Below are positions 1 to 4,836 of a stretch of DNA of 5,240 nucleotides, piece by piece. The number at the start of each line of letters is the position of its first letter. Position 1 is the first letter of the stretch. Source of the DNA: Pseudomonadota bacterium (lineage in GTDB: Bacteria > Desulfobacterota > Syntrophobacteria > Syntrophobacterales > Syntrophobacteraceae). A program made the translations under genes and the position numbers. The DNA is taken from positions 1 to 5,240 of the forward strand of contig JAEZXS010000331.1 in assembly GCA_023442755.1 (NCBI GenBank), given 5' to 3'. Below the pieces are notes generated by a model. The model was not told where the DNA came from. It worked only from the letters and a program-made list of their open reading frames with translations, and did not search any database.

Positions 1-1273
1 CGACAAGCGCATCCGGCTTTATAAGCTTGTTGTCCAGGTAAAACTCACGAAGATAGAATGAACACATCTTTTCGGGGAGTCGCGTCGGATCGCTGTTCCA
101 GAAGAGATAATCGGACTTGGGCGGGACTTCTCCGCTCAGGTAGTTATGAACGTAGTAGCGCCACATGAGGCTGCCGGATCGCAGGAGTCGAAAGGCAGTG
201 GCCATGTACTTCTTGTCGAGGTACCCTTCTTTTTTCATCAACTTTTCGAGGACTTTGATAACTTCCTCGCCGATGAACACCTCGAGCTCACCCGGGGAAG
301 AGTAATCGACAAGCGAGGCAAACAGTGTGAAATGCCTGATCGGATTCGGGGTTGTCGGGGCCTCTTTGTTGAGCCATGCCATGAGCGTGGTCAAGGCCGT
401 CCCGCCGATGCAGTATCCGACGGCCTGAACCTGGTCGACTCCGCAGATTTCCCGGACAACCTCCACTGCCTTCAATGCGCCGCGGAAAATGTAATCGTCG
501 AAGGTCACATCGCGCATTTCGGAGGAGGGATTCTTCCAACTGATCATGAACACCGTGAACCCCCGCTCGACGAGGTGTGACACCATGCTCTTCTGCTCGG
601 CGAGATCGAGAATATAATATTTGTTTATCCACGGCGGGAAAATCAGTACAGGAAGCGAATAGGTTTCCTGCGTCTTCGGAGAGTATTGAATCAGCTCCAT
701 CAACCTGTTTCGGAATATGACCTGCCCGAGGCTCGTAGCAAGGTTTTCCCCGATCTTGAAGGCCTTGGTGTCCGCGATCCTTATCAGGCTGTCTCCGCGC
801 TGCACGTCCTCTATCCAGTTCTCATAGCCTCTCAGGGCGCTTTCCCCTTTGGTGCGCATGAATTTTTGCACCACCGTCGGGTTTGTCCAGAACCAGTTGG
901 AAGGGGATGTCGCATTGATAAGCTGGGTGGTCCAAAACGCACCGCGCTGCTTTTCCTTGTCAGGGACTCCCTCGGCCCTGGCTACATAACCTTTCAGCCA
1001 GTTTGAATAGAGGCCGTGGTACTTCTGCATCAGTTTCGAATAATCCTTGATTAGACTGAGAAGCGTTAATTCGGGATCTGGGTGGCCGGGCGCCGAACCA
1101 TTGCCTGGGAGGCGCACCGAATTGAGTTGTTCCGCTCCCGCGGACAGGACATCTGCACTCAACTGCGAGATCATGCCGAATAACTCTGGGGGATTCTTCA
1201 TCCAAAATTCATGTATTTTCATGAAAGCGGAGGTGATCCCGAAAGGATCGAGGGACATTGTCTGCAGATTCAT
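1..1273 (-). CDS. phaC: Polyhydroxyalkanoate synthase, long (class I/II-like) form, C-terminus cut by window edge
   Basis: Cytoplasmic enzyme that polymerises (R)-3-hydroxyacyl-CoA into polyester on a cysteine nucleophile. The frame is open for 424 residues to the left edge. Visible family landmarks are an N-terminal PhaC_N-like region with SPSNWFWTNP (about 123-132), PPWINKYYILDL (213-224), an ISWKNP segment (244-249), and the lipase-box-like GYCIGG (286-291) with nucleophile Cys288. A late stretch, NYLSGEVPP followed by YLFWNSD, is also typical. Class I enzymes such as the Cupriavidus one have Cys319 in about 590 residues, so this protein should be about 560 long. The catalytic Asp and His lie outside the window. 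The start at 1273 is preferred because its ATG overlaps the ACP stop by one base (TGATG) and AGAAGGG lies 7 nt upstream. A later in-frame ATG at 1258 has no ribosome binding site. Co-transcription with the ACP and KAS III genes is inferred. The family call is firm; actual polymer production is not shown, since some PhaC-like proteins may do other acyl transfers. Confidence 0.95.
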   Translation of the reverse strand, partial: MNLQTMSLDPFGITSAFMKIHEFWMKNPPELFGMISQLSADVLSAGAEQLNSVRLPGNGSAPGHPDPELTLLSLIKDYSKLMQKYHGLYSNWLKGYVARAEGVPDKEKQRGAFWTTQLINATSPSNWFWTNPTVVQKFMRTKGESALRGYENWIEDVQRGDSLIRIADTKAFKIGENLATSLGQVIFRNRLMELIQYSPKTQETYSLPVLIFPPWINKYYILDLAEQKSMVSHLVERGFTVFMISWKNPSSEMRDVTFDDYIFRGALKAVEVVREICGVDQVQAVGYCIGGTALTTLMAWLNKEAPTTPNPIRHFTLFASLVDYSSPGELEVFIGEEVIKVLEKLMKKEGYLDKKYMATAFRLLRSGSLMWRYYVHNYLSGEVPPKSDYLFWNSDPTRLPEKMCSFYLREFYLDNKLIKPDALV

Positions 1274-1509
1274 CAGTCGGCCCTTCTGATAAAGGTGATC
1301 ACTTCGCCGAGGCTGGATCCTCCTTCCAGGAGATCGTCGGGTATCTTCACACCGAAAGTCTCCTCGAGAAAAACCTTGAAGTTCACGGATGACATTGAAT
1401 CCCATTCCGGAATATGGTTCAGCAGAGTTTCCGGTGAGATCTCGAATCCTGCAGCACCCGGAAAAATCTCCGGCAGTCCATCCCTGATCTTGGCCAAAAT
1501 CTCCTGCAT
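1273..1509 (-). CDS. Free-standing acyl carrier protein
   Basis: A 78-residue protein of normal ACP length. It should carry acyl or 3-oxoacyl chains on a 4'-phosphopantetheine arm in the cytoplasm. The attachment motif is DSM at residues 37-39, so Ser38 is the predicted modified residue. It is followed by the helix II/III pattern SSVNFKVFLEETFGVKIPDD (40-59), very like the LEE.FG..IPD pattern common to bacterial ACPs. The motif has Met where the commonest ACPs have Leu (DSL), which is tolerated in many specialised ACPs. The gene starts 42 nt after the KAS III stop and ends overlapping the PHA synthase start, so it sits between its likely acyl-loading partner and a possible consumer. Sequence alone cannot tell which acyl chain it carries. 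It is unlikely to be the housekeeping acpP, which is normally more acidic and usually sits between fabG and fabF, but this is inference. Confidence 0.9.
   Translation of the reverse strand: MQEILAKIRDGLPEIFPGAAGFEISPETLLNHIPEWDSMSSVNFKVFLEETFGVKIPDDLLEGGSSLGEVITFIRRAD
1281..1287 (-). promoter_or_regulatory. Ribosome binding site of phaC, inside the end of the ACP gene
   Basis: On the minus strand AGAAGGG lies 7 nt before the ATG at 1273. It decides the start in favour of the ATG that overlaps the ACP stop, and it supports translational coupling of ACP and PHA synthase. Confidence 0.7.
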
Positions 1510-1517
1510 AACGATTT

Positions 1518-1523
1518 CTCCTT
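1518..1523 (-). promoter_or_regulatory. Strong ribosome binding site of the ACP gene
   Basis: On the minus strand AAGGAG lies 8 nt before the ATG at 1509, near-ideal spacing. It is the strongest translation signal of the three-gene unit, which fits an ACP being needed in larger amounts than the enzymes. Confidence 0.8.
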
Positions 1524-1551
1524 GTTCGTGATTCTGTTACACGTCGAGTCT

Positions 1552-2529
1552 TTACATTCGAATCAGATTTGCGCCCCAGGACAGTCCGCCCCCGAACGCC
1601 ACCGTTACAACCAGATTTCCCTTGTTGATCACTTTTCCGGTCACCGCCTCATCGAGCGCCACCAGGACTGAAGCGCTCGCCGTATTGCCGTAGCGATGTA
1701 TATTGATGAAAAATCTTCCGATCGGTATCCCAATGCGGCATGCAATCTCCTGAATGATGTTGATGTTTGCCTGATGGCAGATAACCGAGTCGATATCGGC
1801 AACGCAAAGGCCCGCCGCCTGGATGAGGTTGAGGACAATTTCGGCCCCGCGGCTCACTGCAAAATCGTACACAGCTGTACCGTTCATGCGAAAATAGGCC
1901 AGCCTCGGATTTGTCATCTTCTCATAAGGCATCATTGTGCCGCCGGCAGGCACGCAGACAGCTCCGTTTGCGCTTCCGTCCGTCTTGAGGAGTGAATGCA
2001 GGACCCCCCGTCCAGAGTTGCCGGCACGAAAAAGAATTGCGCCCGCGGCATCGCCGAAAAACGGGGATGTTGAGAAGTCCTTTTTACACAGGATCTTTGA
2101 GTACATCTCGGCCGCAACAAAGAGGACGGTCTCACACTGCCCCGACCTGATCAGCGAGTCGGCCAGGCTTATGCCGTAGGTACTGCCGGAACAGACCGAG
2201 TTGATGTCGAAGGCAAAAGCTGAGGTCGCTCCGAGCTCATACTGGACGCGGGTGGCGGTGGCCGGCTGCATGCGATCGGGTGAGGATGTGGAGAGAATGA
2301 TCCCGTCGATCCTGTCGGCTGGAAAACCTGTGCGATCCAGGCAGGTGCGTGCAGCTTTTATCGCAAGGTCTGATGTGCACTCCTCCCTTTGTGCTACCCG
2401 GCGGCTGAGAACTCCAGTCTTTTGCGCTATGAGACTCAAGGCAGCAGAGGGAAACTGTGTCAAATCTTCATTATGAACGACTGCTTCAGGCAAATAGCTT
2501 CCAGTCGAATAGATGAGGGAGTTTTTCAT
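1552..2529 (-). CDS. 3-oxoacyl-ACP synthase III (KAS III), FabH-like
   Basis: A thiolase-fold condensing enzyme of 325 residues, the usual FabH length. KAS III enzymes condense an acyl primer, usually a CoA ester, with malonyl-ACP to give 3-oxoacyl-ACP in the cytoplasm. The full catalytic set is visible: Cys113 in NSVCSGSTYG, His252 in CHQANINII, and Asn282 in RYGNTASAS. The FGDAAGA motif (158-164) and the C-terminal FGGGLSWGANLIRM are also classic. The start at 2529 is chosen because MKNSLIYSTGSYLPE aligns directly with the N-terminus of E. coli FabH. The frame stays open to an ATG at 2628, but those 33 extra residues look unlike the family. The ribosome binding site is weak: only GGAG 19 nt and AGGGA 13 nt upstream. 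Aligning from memory with E. coli FabH, Trp32, Arg36 and Arg151 correspond to Leu33, Lys37 and Phe152. The CoA-gripping residues thus seem changed, and a housekeeping fabH role is doubtful. This is probably the first gene of the KAS III-ACP-PhaC unit. Confidence 0.93.
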   Translation of the reverse strand: MKNSLIYSTGSYLPEAVVHNEDLTQFPSAALSLIAQKTGVLSRRVAQREECTSDLAIKAARTCLDRTGFPADRIDGIILSTSSPDRMQPATATRVQYELGATSAFAFDINSVCSGSTYGISLADSLIRSGQCETVLFVAAEMYSKILCKKDFSTSPFFGDAAGAILFRAGNSGRGVLHSLLKTDGSANGAVCVPAGGTMMPYEKMTNPRLAYFRMNGTAVYDFAVSRGAEIVLNLIQAAGLCVADIDSVICHQANINIIQEIACRIGIPIGRFFINIHRYGNTASASVLVALDEAVTGKVINKGNLVVTVAFGGGLSWGANLIRM

Positions 2530-2659
2530 GTGATTCTGTAAGTCCCTACTCCAAATCCCTGTCGGAAGGGAGGTTTTTCGTGAATCGATTGCTGATGAGG
2601 TTGATGGCCATACAGAACGCGCGCGCATTTGATCGCCTGCGTTGCGTCTAATGTGCGGG

Positions 2660-2680
2660 TTGACTCTATTGGTCAGTCAA
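2660..2680. promoter_or_regulatory. 21-bp palindrome, candidate regulator operator
   Basis: Arms TTGACT (2660-2665) and AGTCAA (2675-2680) are exact reverse complements around a 9-nt centre. The right half-site reads TTGACTGACC on the minus strand and the left reads TTGACTCTAT on the plus strand. The outer six bases are therefore symmetric and the inner four are not. Size and shape fit a dimeric TetR-type operator. It lies about 130 bp upstream of the KAS III start and about 455 bp before the efflux gene. The arm is also a near-consensus -35 hexamer. No regulator gene is in the window. Six-base arms can occur by chance in a region this size. Confidence 0.35.
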
Positions 2681-2793
2681 ATATCGAAGAAGTTAGATTC
2701 ATTCTGTTTACGATCAATGGGTACAAGACTGTATTTCGGAAGATAAGCCCTATTGGAGACAGCCCGAGTGCTTCAGACCATCGGAGAACATGG

Positions 2794-2823
2794 GGCAAGA
2801 TCGTGGCGGGGAAAGATCTTGCC
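2794..2823. repeat. Perfect 9-bp inverted repeat, possible RNA hairpin
   Basis: GGCAAGATC (2794-2802) and GATCTTGCC (2815-2823) are exact reverse complements around a 12-nt loop, and a G-T wobble could add one more pair. Neither side is followed by a run of T, so it is not a canonical intrinsic terminator in either direction. It could fold in a long 5' leader of the efflux operon or act as a protein site. A rough equal-base estimate gives only a few per cent chance of one such repeat in 600 bp. Confidence 0.5.
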
Positions 2824-2830
2824 TGAAATC

Positions 2831-2874
2831 TCAGCAGTATCGGCAAAGGGCTCTCTTGTCAGCAGTAAATCGGC
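2831..2874. repeat. Imperfect short direct repeat
   Basis: TCAGCAGTATCGGC (2831-2844) recurs as TCAGCAGTAAATCGGC (2859-2874). The copies differ by two inserted bases and start 28 nt apart. The second copy also forms a small inverted repeat, AGCAG (2861-2865) with CTGCT (2874-2878). It may be paired binding sites or just a small duplication. Confidence 0.3.
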
Positions 2875-2943
2875 TGCTCGCATACCCTATTTCACGGTAT
2901 TCAGACGGAAGAAGCCCCCTATTATCTATGTCGATTTATGTAC

Positions 2944-2957
2944 GCGCACAGGTGCGC
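2944..2957. repeat. GC-rich 14-bp near-perfect palindrome
   Basis: GCGCAC and GTGCGC flank a 2-nt centre (AG). As RNA it could make a compact hairpin with a GCGCA/TGCGC stem and a four-base loop. No T run follows. It could be a protein site; the function is unknown. Confidence 0.35.
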
Positions 2958-3027
2958 CCCCTCCGAGCTGTGATTATTCTTGGAGCGATATGGAAAAATA
3001 AAAGATTCCCTTTCAGAACAACCGATC

Positions 3028-3049
3028 TCACCGAGTACATGTTCGGTGA
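3028..3049. repeat. 7-bp inverted repeat upstream of the efflux gene
   Basis: TCACCGA (3028-3034) and TCGGTGA (3043-3049) are exact reverse complements around 8 nt. It ends 87 bp before the chosen start of the outer-membrane efflux gene, a reasonable place for an operator or leader hairpin. By rough estimate a repeat with 7-bp arms is expected about once every 1-2 kb by chance, so support is modest. Confidence 0.35.
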
Positions 3050-3086
3050 ATGAGTCGCTTCTATTGCCGTGAGGCTCTCATCCGCC

Positions 3087-3129
3087 CGGAGGGGTTTATT
3101 TTAACCCTCCGCGTCAGTAAACCCGGGTT
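3087..3129 (+). promoter_or_regulatory. Candidate alternative-pairing leader just before the efflux gene
   Basis: Three segments can pair in exclusive ways. Segment A is CGGAGGG then GTTTA (3087-3098), B is AACCCTCCG (3103-3111), and C is TAAACCC then GGGTT (3118-3129). A with B gives a 7-bp perfect stem plus 2 bp across a one-base bulge. A with C pairs GGGTTTA (3092-3098) with TAAACCC (3118-3124). B with C pairs AACCC (3103-3107) with GGGTT (3125-3129), and C alone is a 10-bp palindrome, AACCCGGGTT (3120-3129). The element ends 7 nt before the ATG at 3137, where no good ribosome binding site is visible. It could control translation, but no known riboswitch class is recognised. Confidence 0.3.
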
Positions 3130-3136
3130 GCGAGAG

Positions 3137-4789
3137 ATGAAGTTTTTCCTTCGACGACAAGGTACCTTGCCGCTTCTGCTTGGAATGTTGCTATTGATGA
3201 CGGGCTGCATGAAAGTGGGCCCCGACTTTTCCAGACCTGCAACGTCGGTTTCACCTGGCTGGGTCGAAACCGACGACTCAAGGGTAAAAACGTCTCCCGC
3301 GAATTACAGGGCGTGGTGGGAGGTATTCAATGACCCGGTTCTGAACAGGGTTGTCGAGAGGGCATATGCGGAGAACCTGTCCCTGCGGGTTGCGGGGGTA
3401 CGGGTATTGGAGGCTCGCGCTCAGCTTGGCATTGCAGTTGGTAATCTCTATCCCCAGACGCAACAGGCGAGCGGTTCCGTCATTTACAGCAAGGCCAGCC
3501 AGTATTCCTCCTTCTTCGCAGCCTCCGGGAGCAGCGGGCAAACCAACGATCGGGGTCCGGGCGAGAGTTCCTCGCAAACCGGCGTTGCTTCCGGGGCTGG
3601 GCTCAGCAACTGGCAGACGCAGATAAATCTCAGTGCTGTCTGGGAAATCGATTTCTGGGGCAAGTTCAGACGGGCGGTGGAATCGGCGGACGCCACCCTG
3701 CGCATGACGCTTGCGGACTATGATAGTGCATTGGTCAGCCTGACGGCGGATACGGCAAATTCCTTTATTCAGATCCGGACCTTGGAAAAGCGGCTGCAGA
3801 TTGCACGCGAGAACGTCGAAACCCAGAAGGAGAGCCTGCGCATTGCCGAGGCCAGATTCCATGGCGGCACCACCACTGAAAGAGACGTCGACCAGGCGCG
3901 TACTGTCCTGTTCAATACCCGGGCAAGCATTCCGCTTCTCGAAGCACAGTTGCGGCAGGCGAAGAACGCTCTCTGCATTCTCATGGGAATTCCGCCCGGC
4001 GACTTGTCCGAACTTCTCGCAGAATCGAAGGATATCCCCCTTCCACCGCCCCAGGTAGCGGTAGGGATTCCGGCCGACCTTCTTCGGCGAAGACCCGATG
4101 TGAGAAGCGCCGAACTCCAGGCAGTCGCCCAATGCGCCCAGATCGGAATTGCACAGGCGGATCTCCTGCCGGCCTTTTCGATTACCGGCTCATTCGGCTT
4201 TCTCGCAAGCGATGCGGGCAGCTCGAAACTGTCGAACCTTTTCAACTGGAAAGCGCGACAGGGATCTGCCGGTCCCTCATTTCAATGGAACATCCTGAAT
4301 TACGGGCGGATCACCAACAATGTCCGTGTCCAGGATGCCCGGTTCCAGGAACTTCTTCTTTCTTACCAGAATACGGTGCTCACGGCGCAGCGCGAAGTTG
4401 AGGACGGCATAGCCGGATTTCTAAGGGCCCAGGAAAATGCAGAGTACCTGTCGCTGAGCGTCGGTGCGGCGAAGAGTTCACTCGAGCTTGCCTTCATTCA
4501 ATACAAGCAGGGCAGTACGGATTTTACAACGGTGCTCACTGCTCAGCAGGCGCTTCTGAGTGCGCAGGACAGTTTTGCATCCGCCCTGGGAAGCATAGCT
4601 GGAGATCTTGTCGCAATATATCGCGCTCTCGGGGGTGGATGGGAGATGCGGGAAGGAGGCGAAATCGTGCCCCCCGAAATCAGGGAAACGATGTCGAAGC
4701 GCACCAACTGGGGAAATCTCCTCTCCCCGGAGGCGTATATGTCCCATGAACCGGTTGAAACCACAACTATCCGGTTTCCCGACTGGTAA
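3137..4789 (+). CDS. Outer-membrane efflux lipoprotein, NodT/OprM (TolC-like) family
   Basis: Trimeric outer-membrane exit duct of a tripartite efflux pump, 550 residues from this start. Residues 1-24 are a lipoprotein signal: positive KFFLRRQ, hydrophobic LPLLLGMLLL, and lipobox MTGC with Cys24 the lipidated residue. Family landmarks follow: VGPDFSRP (27-34), WWEVFNDPVL (60-69), VLEARAQLGIAVGNLYPQ (90-107), WEIDFWGKFRRAVESA (169-184), IPADLLRRRPDVRSAEL (311-327), FQWNILNYGRI (382-392) and YRALGGGW (495-502). Two OEP repeats are implied, covering about 60-290 and 310-500. A Ser/Gly-rich stretch at about 117-158 lies where a surface loop of the barrel is expected. The tail after GGGW is about 48 residues and includes RTNWGNLLSPE. 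The frame is open from an ATG at 3050, but 3137 is chosen because the signal peptide starts there. Its ribosome binding site is poor: only GAGAG directly before the ATG. It probably forms an operon with the following fusion protein. Substrate is unknown. Confidence 0.93.
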   Translation: MKFFLRRQGTLPLLLGMLLLMTGCMKVGPDFSRPATSVSPGWVETDDSRVKTSPANYRAWWEVFNDPVLNRVVERAYAENLSLRVAGVRVLEARAQLGIAVGNLYPQTQQASGSVIYSKASQYSSFFAASGSSGQTNDRGPGESSSQTGVASGAGLSNWQTQINLSAVWEIDFWGKFRRAVESADATLRMTLADYDSALVSLTADTANSFIQIRTLEKRLQIARENVETQKESLRIAEARFHGGTTTERDVDQARTVLFNTRASIPLLEAQLRQAKNALCILMGIPPGDLSELLAESKDIPLPPPQVAVGIPADLLRRRPDVRSAELQAVAQCAQIGIAQADLLPAFSITGSFGFLASDAGSSKLSNLFNWKARQGSAGPSFQWNILNYGRITNNVRVQDARFQELLLSYQNTVLTAQREVEDGIAGFLRAQENAEYLSLSVGAAKSSLELAFIQYKQGSTDFTTVLTAQQALLSAQDSFASALGSIAGDLVAIYRALGGGWEMREGGEIVPPEIRETMSKRTNWGNLLSPEAYMSHEPVETTTIRFPDW

Positions 4790-4824
4790 TGCTGCATATC
4801 AAGTAAGCAAAACGATCAGGATTT

Positions 4825-4828
4825 GGAG
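4825..4828 (+). promoter_or_regulatory. Ribosome binding site of the membrane fusion protein gene
   Basis: GGAG lies 8 nt before the ATG at 4837, in the 47-bp gap after the efflux lipoprotein gene. It favours this start over the in-frame ATG at 4870. No terminator is visible in the gap, so the two genes are probably co-transcribed. Confidence 0.65.
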
Positions 4829-4836
4829 AAGACAGA

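Larger units (their letters stand above)
2530..3136. other. Divergent intergenic region of about 600 bp, no convincing gene
   Basis: The region separates the start codons of the two divergent units, so it must hold promoters for both unless one has a remote promoter. Plus-strand frames open at 2629-2826, 2753-3001 and 2790-3053, but their translations have no recognisable motif and no good ribosome binding site. I saw no minus-strand frame of note. It contains several inverted repeats, listed separately. No -35/-10 pair is convincing. The best -35-like hexamer is TTGACT at 2660-2665, which is also one arm of a palindrome, with only a weak TATCGA 16 nt later. AT-rich sequence around 2990-3003 could serve as a -10 zone for the efflux operon, but this is speculative. 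Confidence 0.6.

Noticed and set aside
146..580. Plus-strand frame of 144 codons
   Set aside because: It is antisense to the PHA synthase, which reads through with PPWINK and GYCIGG motifs. It has no motif of its own.
2614..2627. GC alternation (cgcgcgcg) as Z-DNA or a repeat tract
   Set aside because: It is too short to be meaningful; a few alternating CG steps are common in GC-rich DNA.
2530..2628. N-terminal extension of the KAS III to an ATG at 2628
   Set aside because: FabH-type proteins begin right at the MKNSLIYSTGSYLPE segment. The extra 33 residues look like translated non-coding DNA.
2790..3053. Plus-strand frame of 87 codons whose stop overlaps an ATG at 3050 (ATGA)
   Set aside because: The translation is basic and unlike any protein family I know, and its only binding site (GGAG) is 3 nt from the start. 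The overlapped ATG at 3050 is probably not the true start of the efflux gene.
3087..3111. Stem with T-rich loop as an intrinsic terminator
   Set aside because: The T-rich part is in the loop, not after the stem, on either strand, so it does not fit an intrinsic terminator.
3050..3136. N-terminal extension of the efflux lipoprotein from an ATG at 3050
   Set aside because: It would put 29 polar residues before a clear lipoprotein signal peptide, and no ribosome binding site precedes it.
3278..4132. Long open frame of 284 codons on the minus strand
   Set aside because: It lies wholly opposite the efflux lipoprotein gene, whose family motifs are unmistakable. Its own translation shows no recognisable domain.
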